64,000 nucleotides of DNA. Origin: Sphingomonas sp. NBWT7 (GTDB lineage Bacteria > Pseudomonadota > Alphaproteobacteria > Sphingomonadales > Sphingomonadaceae). The DNA lies in the NCBI RefSeq assembly GCF_014217605.1, contig NZ_CP043639.1:1325501-1389500 (forward strand), given 5' to 3'. Numbering within the stretch: the stretch's first letter is position 1; each line of letters begins with the position of its first letter. Positions 1-7,572 of the stretch are shown here, one piece after another. The position numbers and the translations under genes were made by a program. A model generated the notes under the pieces. The model saw only the letters and a list, made by a program, of their open reading frames with translations, was not told the origin of the DNA and made no database searches.

Positions 1-348
1 GGCGCGCGAGGATCCCATCCGCCTTGCCGCCCTGCCGGCGCCGCCCGTGCCGTTCCGCACGTAGCTGGACAGCGCGCTGCCGAGCGCGCTGCTGCTTCCG
101 GTGCGAGCGAAGCGGGAGAAGCTGCCGCGAGCGCCGCCGAGGCCGCCCGCTGCGCTGGTGTCTGGACGCGGCGCTGGCGCCTGGGGCTGCTTCGGTGCGG
201 GCGCGCCCGGCTGCCCCGGACCTGCGGGCTGACCCGGTGTGCCCGGCGCAGGAGCCGCTGGCGCTGGTGCGACGCCGGGTGCCGGGTCATCGACCCAGGA
301 AGGGACCAGACCGCTGGACGGACCGCCGTAGCCTTTCGAGGTGCCCAC
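1..348 (-). CDS. qatB: QatB-like protein, N-terminal part (cut by window edge)
   Basis: The reading frame starts with GTG at 348, three bases after the qatA stop codon, and stays open to the window edge (116 codons visible). The protein begins GTSKGYGGPSSGLVPSWVDD, then has a long Pro/Ala/Gln-rich linker and a Gly/Ser-rich stretch. A short N-terminal G-T-S...LVP-WVDD segment directly after a KAP ATPase is what I recall of QatB in the QatABCD anti-phage system (QatA ATPase, QatB of unknown fold, QatC QueC-like, QatD TatD-like nuclease). QatC and QatD would lie outside the window, so the assignment rests on neighbour plus N-terminal motif. The Pro/Ala linker is low complexity and says nothing about function. 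Confidence 0.7.
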   Translation of the reverse strand, partial: MGTSKGYGGPSSGLVPSWVDDPAPGVAPAPAAPAPGTPGQPAGPGQPGAPAPKQPQAPAPRPDTSAAGGLGGARGSFSRFARTGSSSALGSALSSYVRNGTGGAGRAARRMGSSRA

Positions 349-351
349 GGC

Positions 352-2307
352 TCAGTTTCGCCGGAACTGCGACACCGCCCTGGCGGTGGCCTGGAGGGTG
401 GCGTTGTCCGTCTGTTCGGCCCAACCCTGGACTAGGATCTGGAACTCGCCCGACATGGCGGCGTCGGGGAAGCATGTGCCCCAGCTCGACACGGCCCACG
501 CGCCGACCTTCGTAACCGGAAGCTCGCGCAGGAAGTCGAGCAGCCTTCGCTGCAGGGCGGGGTGCAGCTCGACCACCTTGATCAGTCCGTCGATGCCCTT
601 CGGCTTCGAGGTGAAGCTGTCCTCCTGAAGGACGCGTCCGCGAATGGCCTCGAACACCTCCTCGGGTTCGGGGCCGGTCAGCTTGCCCACCTGATCCGAC
701 GCGCCCCGCACCATCAGCGTCGGGCCCATCAGCTTGTCGACTAGATCCTCAAGATGACTGGCGGCGACCAGGCCGCCGAGCGAGCTGCGCTTGTCGCGCG
801 TTACGAAGACGTAGGGGCGCAGGTCTTGGTCGGCGAGCGCGGGGTCGATCGCCGCCCAAATCTTCGCCCAATCGTTCTTCATCCACTCCTCGGCCTCGGT
901 AGGCAGCGGCGGCGGCGCCGGCCTAGCCGCCTTACGCGAGCCCCGGGCGGCAGGCTTGTCGTCCTCGTCGGCCTGGCCAACCGGCTCGCGCACCGCGGCC
1001 TCGAACCGGGCCAGCGCGTCCGGCTTCCCGTCTGGTGCATTTGCCGCGAGCCTGGCCAGCTGCTCGTAGAAGTCGGGATAGAAGCGTTCGGCGAGCATGA
1101 TTTTGGCCAGCACCGGCCGCTGCACGTCCGCCCCGAATCCGCGCTCGTCGGCGATCGCATGCCGCAGCATCATCGAGTTCAGGAAGCGCTTGATCTGGCG
1201 CGGATTGCCACGGGTGCCTTCGCTGAGGATCTTCGTGACGTGGGCGCTGATCACCAGCGCCTGGTCGACGTCCGGGGGAACGGTTCCGCCAAGGGCCGTC
1301 TCCACCGTTTTCCTGTCCAGGCCTCTGCTCTTCCAAGGTCGCTTCATGTCCTCGCGGGCCGCCGCGAGCAGCGCGAGGAAACCGGGGTCGGTCGAGCCGA
1401 GCGCGTTCTCGGCCATCAGCAGCGTGATGTAGACGCGCGTCTCGGCAAGCCCCAGCGCGGGGATGCGGAATGGCACCTGGATCAGCTTCTCGAGATAGTT
1501 GCGCGCGTAGCTGACGGGTCCCGAGCTCGGCGGCAGGTCCGGAAAGTGCTCGCGCACGGCGTATTCGATCATCAGCTCGTCGGCCCCGATCACGAAGGCG
1601 GTGCGGTCGACAAACAGGAACAGTCGGATCGCCTCCAGCGTGGCGATCGCCGTCTTGGGTAGGCAGCGGTCGAGATCGTCGACGATGACGACGAGCTGGT
1701 CGATGTCGGCGGCGTCCAGCAGCTCCTCGAATTCCTTTCGGAACGCGTGAATGTGCTCGGGCAGGTTGTCGGAGTCTTTGGGCGCTTCCTTCAGAAAGTC
1801 GCCCGCCTTGCCGGCGAGCTCCAGCACGTCGGCCTTCGAGACATGGTCCTGAGGCTTGGCGACGAACGCGGTCGCCATGTCGTAGAGCCCCTTCACCTGG
1901 TCGAGCGTAGGGATGCCGGTGGTGGCCGTGAACGCGAAGCCGCCCGCCTTGCGGGCGAGCTTCAACCAGTCGACGCGCTTCAGCACCTTCTTCGCCGCGT
2001 CGGCGACCTTGGTCGAGTTCGGGCGCGCGCGTCTCAATTCGTCGACGATCGTCTCGATGACGACGGTCTTGGCGTCCTCGAACCCTTCGAAAGTCCAGCC
2101 GTTGAACCAGAGGCACAGGACACGATCGTCCTTTGCGAAGGCGCCCTCGAGCATCTTCAATACGCTGGACTTGCCCGCGCCCCAGTCGCCATGCACGCCG
2201 ATCGTGACGGGCGACTCCGGAGTCTTGCGGATGAGTTTCACCACCGTTTTCGCGATGGCTTCATAGTAGAGGAGATCGGTGGCCGTCTCCTGATCGTTCA
2301 AGAACAT
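352..2307 (-). CDS. qatA: KAP-family P-loop NTPase, QatA-like
   Basis: A 651-residue KAP P-loop NTPase. The Walker A motif GDWGAGKS is at residues 40-47 and the KAP-type Walker B VVIVDDLDRC at about 206-215. The region between them contains hydrophobic stretches (around 117-150), typical of KAP proteins where insertions interrupt the P-loop domain. The C-terminal third is charged, with a low-complexity linker near residue 470. KAP NTPases of this length followed directly by a QatB-type gene form the start of Qat anti-phage operons. Here the next gene starts 3 bp downstream, so the two are surely cotranscribed. The ATG at 2307 fits the family N-terminus (MFLNDQETATDLLYYEAIAK). The promoter should be in the roughly 200-bp gap to the divergent gene at 2511. 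A stand-alone KAP protein is the alternative if qatC/qatD are absent beyond the window. Confidence 0.85.
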   Translation of the reverse strand: MFLNDQETATDLLYYEAIAKTVVKLIRKTPESPVTIGVHGDWGAGKSSVLKMLEGAFAKDDRVLCLWFNGWTFEGFEDAKTVVIETIVDELRRARPNSTKVADAAKKVLKRVDWLKLARKAGGFAFTATTGIPTLDQVKGLYDMATAFVAKPQDHVSKADVLELAGKAGDFLKEAPKDSDNLPEHIHAFRKEFEELLDAADIDQLVVIVDDLDRCLPKTAIATLEAIRLFLFVDRTAFVIGADELMIEYAVREHFPDLPPSSGPVSYARNYLEKLIQVPFRIPALGLAETRVYITLLMAENALGSTDPGFLALLAAAREDMKRPWKSRGLDRKTVETALGGTVPPDVDQALVISAHVTKILSEGTRGNPRQIKRFLNSMMLRHAIADERGFGADVQRPVLAKIMLAERFYPDFYEQLARLAANAPDGKPDALARFEAAVREPVGQADEDDKPAARGSRKAARPAPPPLPTEAEEWMKNDWAKIWAAIDPALADQDLRPYVFVTRDKRSSLGGLVAASHLEDLVDKLMGPTLMVRGASDQVGKLTGPEPEEVFEAIRGRVLQEDSFTSKPKGIDGLIKVVELHPALQRRLLDFLRELPVTKVGAWAVSSWGTCFPDAAMSGEFQILVQGWAEQTDNATLQATARAVSQFRRN

Positions 2308-2510
2308 TTCAGCACCCCGAGCTTCGCGCTGGTGAAGCCCCCTCTTCTTGCGCGATGAAGCATCATTGCGCCCGTGACCGCAATGGGATCGTGATCGACT
2401 GCCGACTTAATGATCCACAATGGCTCGAAAGGCGGTAGGAGGTTGCTGAAGCCGATATCGTCGCCGGGGATTTCGTTGTGACGGTTGGTCCGTTCGGGTA
2501 GGATTGCGCC

Positions 2511-2861
2511 ATGTTCGGATTCCGACCCCTCCGCATGGTGGCGATGGCGCTCATCTGCGTCATGCTCGTCGTGCGTTCGGGTCCTGCCTGTGCTGGGATG
2601 CTGCAGCCTGCCCGAGCCATCGCTGAAGCCGGCGGTCGCACCGGCACGGACTGCCACGGCATGGCTGGCGACCATGAACGAGATAAGGGCGGTCCCGACA
2701 AGAACGCCCAGGCAACCTGTGGCGCCGCCTGCGTAGCCGTGCCGCCAACCACCTCTTCGCCGATCGCTTCGACATCGATGTCCTCGGCGGAACCCGATGC
2801 TCGTCCACTTGTGATGTCCGGGCTGAGTCTGGCGCCCGTCCCACCCCCTCCTCGAGCGTGA
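2511..2861 (+). CDS. small secreted protein with Cys/His motifs, metal island
   Basis: A 116-residue protein with an N-terminal hydrophobic segment ending near ACAG, compatible with a signal peptide. It then carries a short Cys/His/Met patch (DCHGMAGDHE) and an ATCGAACVAV segment. The C-terminal half is Pro/Ser-rich and looks disordered. It resembles in layout the small exported proteins that accompany copper and czc genes (DUF2946-like or CzcI-like), but no family could be assigned with certainty. It sits just upstream of the Cys-rich protein at 2908 on the same strand and is probably in the same transcript. The start codon is uncertain because the ribosome-binding site is weak. Confidence 0.5.
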   Translation: MFGFRPLRMVAMALICVMLVVRSGPACAGMLQPARAIAEAGGRTGTDCHGMAGDHERDKGGPDKNAQATCGAACVAVPPTTSSPIASTSMSSAEPDARPLVMSGLSLAPVPPPPRA

Positions 2862-2907
2862 GCCGCTGATCTGCGCACACGAACATCGAATTGGAGGAAG
2901 AGTTCAC

Positions 2908-3123
2908 ATGAAGACGTTGAAGATCATCGGTGCCGCGCTGGCGCTGACCATCTCGGGTGCGGCCGCTGCCGCCACCGCAGACTGCTGCAAGGACATGGCC
3001 TGCTGCAAGGAAGGCTCGGACTGCTGCAAGGAGAAGGACGGCAAGAAGTCGGACTGCTGCCATGACATGAAGAAGGGCGGCGATCATGCCGGCCACGACA
3101 TGTCGGGCACGCCCAAGAAGTAG
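2908..3123 (+). CDS. small exported Cys-rich metal-binding protein
   Basis: A 71-residue protein with a clear signal peptide (MKTLKIIGAALALTISGAAA) and a mature part of about 47 residues. Eight cysteines lie in four CC pairs (DCCKDMACC, DCCKEK, DCCHDM), followed by His/Met (GGDHAGHDMSG). There is a strong ribosome-binding site (GGAGGAAGAG) upstream. The pairs are spaced almost regularly, so it looks like a small periplasmic metal scavenger. This is inferred from composition; no named family was recognised. It lies between the qat genes and dmeF, and its transcript ends at the hairpin at 3130-3155. Confidence 0.8.
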   Translation: MKTLKIIGAALALTISGAAAAATADCCKDMACCKEGSDCCKEKDGKKSDCCHDMKKGGDHAGHDMSGTPKK

Positions 3124-3129
3124 TGGGCG

Positions 3130-3155
3130 GCGGGGACGGCGGAAGCCGTCCCCGC
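3130..3155. terminator. bidirectional hairpin between convergent genes
   Basis: A perfect 11-bp stem (arms 3130-3140 and 3145-3155) with a GGAA tetraloop sits between the stop of the Cys-rich gene (3123) and the stop of dmeF (3160). The plus-strand side is followed by a short T run (3158-3160). The position between convergent genes fits a shared terminator. Confidence 0.7.
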
Positions 3156-3159
3156 GCTT

Positions 3160-4128
3160 TCATGCCGCGCGCAGGTGCCGGTGCTGCCCGGCGCAGCGGT
3201 GGGTCTCGACGGTGACGTGGACCAGCTCCTCGTGGATGGTCACCCGGGCCGCGTATTCAGCTGGCGACACCGGCTCGTCGGCCACGAGCGACACGATCGC
3301 GGCGAATTTGCCGGGTCCGACCTGCCAGACGTGCAGGTCCGTTATGACGGCGTCGCCGTCCTCGATCCCCTCCCGTATCTCCTGCTCGAGCCCCGGGTTG
3401 GCGCTCGCGTCGACCAGCACCCGCCCCGTGTCGCGGAGCAGCCCCCACGACCAGCGGGCGATGACGACCGCGCCGACGACGCCCATAGCCGCGTCCGCCC
3501 AGCTCCACCCCAGGTAGCGGCCGGCGATCAGCGCGACGATGGCGAGAACCGATGTCAGGGCGTCGGCCAGGACGTGGAAGTAGGCCGAGCGGAGGTTGTT
3601 GTCGCGGTGGGCGTGTCCGTGCGCGTGCTGGTCGTGACCATGATGGTCATGGGCGTGCGAGTGACCGTGGTGGTCGGCACCCAGCAGCCACGCGCTGACG
3701 AGGTTCACCGCGAGCCCAAGGACTGCGATCCACAGCGCTTCCGCATAGGCGATCGTCGGGGTCTCGAAGAGACGCGCGACCGACTCCGCACCGATCCCAA
3801 GCGCTATCAGCGCCAGGACCAGCGCGCTCGCGAAGCCGGCGAGCTCGCCGACCTTGCCGGTCCCGAAGGTGAACCGAGGATCGGACGCGTGACGGCGGGC
3901 GTAGCCGTAGGCTAGCGCCGCGACGCCCAGCGCGCCCGCGTGGGTCGCCATGTGAAAACCGTCGGCGAGGAGCGCCATCGAGCCGGTGAGCCAGCCGGCG
4001 ACGATCTCGACCACCATCATCGCGGCGGTCAGCCCGACGACGTAGCGCGTCCTCCTCTCGTTGGCCGCGTGAGCGTCCCCCAGGAAGACGTGGTGGTGCG
4101 CATGCTCGCTGCGCGCATCGTGATGCAT
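3160..4128 (-). CDS. dmeF: CDF-family Co(II)/Ni(II) efflux transporter DmeF
   Basis: A 322-residue cation diffusion facilitator with an N-terminal His-rich tail (HAHHHVF). The transmembrane metal site is in ALLADGFHMATHAG, with a second one in YFHVLADALTS. A long His-rich cytoplasmic loop (about residues 150-175) separates the two halves. The sequence RRTRYVV...RHASDPRFTFGTGK is characteristic of the DmeF subgroup, which exports cobalt and nickel across the inner membrane. The C-terminal cytoplasmic domain (DLHVWQVG) is present. It is the last gene of the operon that begins with the CnrY/X/H-like genes, 3 bp downstream of the DUF411 gene. That fits a Co/Ni-responsive sensor at the operon head. 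Confidence 0.9.
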   Translation of the reverse strand: MHHDARSEHAHHHVFLGDAHAANERRTRYVVGLTAAMMVVEIVAGWLTGSMALLADGFHMATHAGALGVAALAYGYARRHASDPRFTFGTGKVGELAGFASALVLALIALGIGAESVARLFETPTIAYAEALWIAVLGLAVNLVSAWLLGADHHGHSHAHDHHGHDQHAHGHAHRDNNLRSAYFHVLADALTSVLAIVALIAGRYLGWSWADAAMGVVGAVVIARWSWGLLRDTGRVLVDASANPGLEQEIREGIEDGDAVITDLHVWQVGPGKFAAIVSLVADEPVSPAEYAARVTIHEELVHVTVETHRCAGQHRHLRAA

Positions 4129-4131
4129 GAT

Positions 4132-4578
4132 TCAGCCTCCGTGGCGCGCGAAGACGCGGCGCCCCGCCGGGCCGAAGGCGACCACGTCGTAGGGCTGCGC
4201 CTTCACGCCCGGCATCTCCATGCCGGGCGACCCCATCGGCATGCCCGCCACGGCGAGGCCGCTCACCCCCTTGGGTCGCGTGGCGAGCGCGCGCTTCATG
4301 TCGGCGATGGGAACATGCCCCTCGAACGTCATGCCGTCGATCACGGCGGTGTGGCAGGACGCGAGATCGGCCGGGACGCCACGCGCCTTCATGAAGGCCG
4401 GTCGCTTGGCGTCGTCGACGACCCTTGCGGCGCGACCGAACTGCGACTTCACCTGCCGCACCCACTTCTCGCAGCACGGGCAGCCCGGGTCGCGGTGCAT
4501 GAGGACGGGATCGGCGGCGATGGCGGCCACGGGGATCGCGCATGCGAACGCGGCGGAGACCAGGTGCGGGAGCTTCAT
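4132..4578 (-). CDS. DUF411 periplasmic metal-resistance protein
   Basis: A 148-residue protein with a signal peptide (to about AIAA) followed by the DUF411 hallmark DPGCPCCEKWV near residues 34-44. SCHTAVIDGMTFEGHVP lies in the middle, then the Met-rich AGMPMGSPGMEM. DUF411 proteins are periplasmic, occur in copper and other metal-resistance clusters, and probably bind metal through the CxCC motif and Met/His residues. The ATG at 4578 gives a clean signal peptide; upstream in-frame sequence is not protein-like. It lies between the DUF305 gene and dmeF in the same operon. Confidence 0.88.
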   Translation of the reverse strand: MKLPHLVSAAFACAIPVAAIAADPVLMHRDPGCPCCEKWVRQVKSQFGRAARVVDDAKRPAFMKARGVPADLASCHTAVIDGMTFEGHVPIADMKRALATRPKGVSGLAVAGMPMGSPGMEMPGVKAQPYDVVAFGPAGRRVFARHGG

Positions 4579-4595
4579 GTCGGACTCCAAGTTTG

Positions 4596-4627
4596 CGCCC
4601 CCCGGTCCCGCGGGATCGCGGGGGGCG
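4596..4627. terminator. GC-rich hairpin inside the metal operon
   Basis: Arms at 4596-4603 and 4620-4627 (CGCCCCCC/GGGGGGCG) pair perfectly and enclose a second small inverted repeat. It lies in the 59-bp gap between the DUF305 gene (stop 4638) and the DUF411 gene (start 4578). There is no U run on the minus strand, so it is more likely an attenuator or an RNA-stabilising hairpin than a full terminator. Confidence 0.4.
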
Positions 4628-4637
4628 TGATGCCTGC

Positions 4638-5015
4638 CTATTGCGCCCGCTTGCCGTGCGCGCGCAACCAGGCGTTCAGCTCGGCGACCTCCTTCTGCTG
4701 CATGGCGACGGTCTTGGTCGCCATCTGCCGCACCTTCTGGTCGCGTGTCTGCCGGATGACCATCTGGGACATCTCGATGCCGCCCCGGTGGTGTTCGATC
4801 ATCTTCCGGACCCAGGTCTCCGTCGAGTCGGTGCCGACGGCGGCCATCATCCTCTCGTGCATCCGCATCTCGGCCGGCGGATATGGATTGGCAGGCGTCG
4901 CCTGCATTATCATTCCGCCCGGTTGGCGGTGACCCGCATGGCCGCTCTGCTGCGCGACGGCGGTGCCGCCCGCGATGGCGGCGAGGGCGATGGCGCTCAG
5001 GACTGCTTTTCTCAC
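4638..5015 (-). CDS. DUF305 secreted protein
   Basis: DUF305 family, a ferritin-like four-helix bundle often found in copper-resistance clusters. The recognisable core is WVRKMIEHHRGGIEMSQMV, followed by a helix rich in Gln/Lys (MATKTVAMQQKEVAEL). A signal peptide (KAVLSAIALAAIAGGTAVAQ) precedes a His/Met-rich segment (SGHAGHRQPGGMIMQ). I chose the GTG at 5015 (125 residues) because GGAG lies 7 bp upstream and the product starts directly with the signal peptide. A longer form from 5048 is possible but adds an Arg-rich N-terminus. It follows the PepSY gene with a 48-bp gap. Confidence 0.85.
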   Translation of the reverse strand: MRKAVLSAIALAAIAGGTAVAQQSGHAGHRQPGGMIMQATPANPYPPAEMRMHERMMAAVGTDSTETWVRKMIEHHRGGIEMSQMVIRQTRDQKVRQMATKTVAMQQKEVAELNAWLRAHGKRAQ

Positions 5016-5063
5016 ACGAACTCTCCAGTTGCCCCGCTCGCCCACCATACGCAGGAGCGCCGG

Positions 5064-5780
5064 CTACCCCTCCGCCCTGCGGCGCCTTTTTCTCGGCCAG
5101 CGCACATACAGCAGGATGGTCCCGGCGATCGCGAGCAGCAGCCCGCCGGCCGCGAAGGCCTTGAGCCAGGGCGTGTTGAAGTCCTCGTGTTCGCTCCAGT
5201 CCATGATGTGGAGCGCCCAGAAGAAGTCGTAGAACCGCCAGGTTCCGGTGCGGACCGCCGCGATGCGCCCGGCGTCGTCGACATAGACCCGCGTCTCCTC
5301 GCTGTCGGCGAAGGTGGCCTGCCACGCCGGCACCCGCCCCTTATACTCGGTGCCTCCGGTCGTGACGCGGGCGACCTGAACGCTGGGCCTGGGCCGGCCC
5401 TTGTAGGCGGCCGACGCGATACGGCCCGCGGTCGCCGCGTCGATGGCGGGCATCCGCGCCCCCGTGGCCGCATCGTGGAGCCGCAGCTCGCCCGATGCCG
5501 TCTCCAACTCGACGACCGGCCGTCCGAGCAGCAGGCGATGCCGCGCGCTCCGCAGCGGCGTGCCCGCCGCGATCCGGTCGAGCGGCGCGTAGGCCTGCGC
5601 GGGCAGGACGCCCCCAGCATCGCGCTCGACCAGGTGCTCGCCGCGCACGCGCTCGATCGGCAGCAGGCTCATGACCAGCCCGCTGGTAAACCACAACAGC
5701 AGCTGGATGCCGATCACCAGCGCCAGCCACCGGTGGAGCCGGCTCGCGCCGATGTGCAGCCGCATCCTCGTGATTCGCAT
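5064..5780 (-). CDS. PepSY-domain membrane protein
   Basis: A 238-residue inner-membrane protein. The N-terminus has SRLHRWLALVIGIQLLLW, the first transmembrane helix of PepSY-associated proteins, where the HRW histidine is typical. A periplasmic PepSY-like part follows (QATFADSEETRVYVDDAGR, about 160-185). Then come a conserved FYDFFWALHIMDW and a final transmembrane helix (AAGGLLLAIAGTILLYVRW). Related proteins occur in copper and iron-reductase loci and may take part in electron transfer or metal handling; the exact role is unknown. The ATG at 5780 has a GAGGGGG site; an alternative Met lies 15 bp in. Confidence 0.82.
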   Translation of the reverse strand: MRITRMRLHIGASRLHRWLALVIGIQLLLWFTSGLVMSLLPIERVRGEHLVERDAGGVLPAQAYAPLDRIAAGTPLRSARHRLLLGRPVVELETASGELRLHDAATGARMPAIDAATAGRIASAAYKGRPRPSVQVARVTTGGTEYKGRVPAWQATFADSEETRVYVDDAGRIAAVRTGTWRFYDFFWALHIMDWSEHEDFNTPWLKAFAAGGLLLAIAGTILLYVRWPRKRRRRAEG

Positions 5781-5803
5781 CGTCCCCCTCGCTTCCGGAC
5801 GCC

Positions 5804-6247
5804 CTATTGGCGGGCGAGCATGCCCTTCATCTGGTCGATTTCCTGCTGCTGCGACCGGATGATGTCCTGGCACAGCGACTCCAGCTCGGGGTCGCGCAGC
5901 GAAGCCTCGCGGCACATCAGGACCGCGCCCGAATGGTGCGGTATCATCGAGCGCAGGAAGGCGGTGTCGCCGATCGTGGTCTGGGTGCGGATCAGCGCGA
6001 AGCTCGCGACGAACACGACCGCCGACCCGATGAGCAGGGTGGCGTTGGCGCGCTTCGACGGGAACATGTGCGGCATGGCGACGATCATCAGCACGACCAT
6101 CGGCGTGACCATCATGAGCGCCATGTAGAGCATGTTCAGGTTGTTGAAGAAGCTCGACAGGCGGTCGATCATCACGAACATCACGAAATACATGATGACG
6201 CCGCCCACGATCGTCTGGACCGCGAGGTTCACGTAAGGGTTCTTCAT
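5804..6247 (-). CDS. membrane-anchored DUF305 protein
   Basis: A 147-residue protein with about three N-terminal hydrophobic helices (Met-rich: LYMALMMVTPMVVLMIVAM) and a C-terminal DUF305 domain. That domain has FLRSMIPHHSGAVLMCREA and a Gln-rich final helix (RSQQQEIDQMKGML). The MIPHHSGA motif is the metal-binding signature of DUF305. It is the membrane-bound counterpart of the secreted DUF305 protein at 4638-5015. It lies 35 bp downstream of copB and is part of the same operon. Confidence 0.87.
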   Translation of the reverse strand: MKNPYVNLAVQTIVGGVIMYFVMFVMIDRLSSFFNNLNMLYMALMMVTPMVVLMIVAMPHMFPSKRANATLLIGSAVVFVASFALIRTQTTIGDTAFLRSMIPHHSGAVLMCREASLRDPELESLCQDIIRSQQQEIDQMKGMLARQ

Positions 6248-6282
6248 GTCGTCACTCCCTGTTGCCCCGCTCTCCCCTCCGC

Positions 6283-7572
6283 TCAGAACCAAGCGCGGAT
6301 CCCCGCGACGAGGCTGAAGCCGCCGCTGCCTTCGCCCGCCGCGCGGCTGTATCGGGCGGTGTCGCCGAACCTGCGTTCCCATGACGCGCCGACGTAGGGC
6401 GCGAACTCGCGACTGATCTCGTAGCGGAGGCGCAGCCCGGCCTCGGCGTCGGTCACGCCGGATCCCAGGCCGCTGGACGGCACGTCCTGCGCCGACAGGT
6501 TGAGCTCGACGCGCGGCTGCAGCACGAGCCGCTGGGTGATGCGCTGGTCGTAATAGCCTTCCAGGCGCCCGAGCACGTCGCCCTTGTCGGACAGGAACAG
6601 CGCGCCCTCGACGTCGAACCAGTATGGCGCGAGGCCCTCGAAGCCGATCGTGGCATAGGTGCGGTCCGGACCGGGCGCGAAGTCCTGGCGGACGCCGGCC
6701 TGTAGGTTGAAGTAGGGTCCGACCGCGCGGCTGTAGAGCGCCTGCACCTCGCCTTCCGCGTCCTCGCGGAATGTGCCCTCGCCCTCGCTCTTGATGGTCA
6801 GCCGGTTGATGTCGCCGCCATACCAGAACTCGCCGTCCCACCTGTAGCCGTCGCGGCCGCCGCGGAACTGCACCTCGGCGAGGTTCAGCATCAGCTGCGA
6901 GAACGACATGCCGCCATGCTCGCTGCGCAGCGTGGCGCGCGCAGGCTGCATCGCCTCGCGACCCCAGACCCTGTCGGCGTAGTTCGGATCGGGCGCTTGG
7001 GGTGCCGGCGCGTTCCCAGCCGGAAGTGCCGTGCCGCCGGTCCCCATTCCGGGCGACGGCTTCGCACTCGGCGACGCTTGCGGAACGCAGTGGCCCATCG
7101 CCGCATGTTCGGGCGGACAGTTCGGACTGGTAGTCGCGGCCGCCGGTGCGGCAGGTTGCGCTGGGGACTTCGGGGTGCAGTGCCCCATCGCGGCGTGTTC
7201 GGGCGGGCACGACGGATCGGCCGCGCCGGCCGATGGCCGCGCGGGCGGCGGGGCCGTGGCGGGCGCGGTCGGCGCCGCCCGTGTCGTGGGCGTGCAATGG
7301 CCCATGGCGGCGTGCTCGGGCGGACAGGCGGCATCCGTCGAGCCGGCCGCCGCGGCCGTGGAGCGTCGGGCCTCGGATCGCGCCGCGGGCTTCGGGGCCT
7401 TGGGTGCGGGCGCCTTGTCGGCAGCCCTTCGCGGCGTCGCCTTGGGCTTCGCCGCAGTCGCGGGCATCGTCATGCCGGGCATGTGCTGCGAATGGTCCAT
7501 CGTCTGTGCGGCGGCGGGTGCGCCCGACGCGAGCGCCATCGCGCCGGCGGCGGCGAGGATCAGATTCTTCAT
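6283..7572 (-). CDS. copB: copper-resistance outer-membrane protein CopB
   Basis: A 429-residue CopB-family protein. A signal peptide is followed by MDHSQHMPGMTM and a long Pro/Ala-rich linker. The linker carries three copies of an 11-residue element, CPPEHAAMGHC, at residues 83-93, 122-132 and 152-162. The C-terminal domain (about 200-429) is the CopB beta-barrel, starting DPNYADRVWGREAM and ending AGIRAWF with an aromatic terminal residue, as expected for an outer-membrane barrel. CopB works with CopA in periplasmic copper sequestration and detoxification. The start overlaps the copA stop by 4 bp (ATGA), showing translational coupling. The repeats are unusual for CopB, where Met-rich repeats are more usual. 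Confidence 0.92.
   Translation of the reverse strand: MKNLILAAAGAMALASGAPAAAQTMDHSQHMPGMTMPATAAKPKATPRRAADKAPAPKAPKPAARSEARRSTAAAAGSTDAACPPEHAAMGHCTPTTRAAPTAPATAPPPARPSAGAADPSCPPEHAAMGHCTPKSPAQPAAPAAATTSPNCPPEHAAMGHCVPQASPSAKPSPGMGTGGTALPAGNAPAPQAPDPNYADRVWGREAMQPARATLRSEHGGMSFSQLMLNLAEVQFRGGRDGYRWDGEFWYGGDINRLTIKSEGEGTFREDAEGEVQALYSRAVGPYFNLQAGVRQDFAPGPDRTYATIGFEGLAPYWFDVEGALFLSDKGDVLGRLEGYYDQRITQRLVLQPRVELNLSAQDVPSSGLGSGVTDAEAGLRLRYEISREFAPYVGASWERRFGDTARYSRAAGEGSGGFSLVAGIRAWF

Noticed and set aside
24..515. plus-strand open frame overlapping the qat genes
   Set aside because: Arg/Pro-rich and antisense to qatB and the end of qatA, where the minus strand reads a sensible N-terminus.
2363..2878. 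minus-strand frames between qatA and 2878
   Set aside because: They overlap the plus-strand exported protein, which has a plausible signal peptide; the minus frames lack family features.
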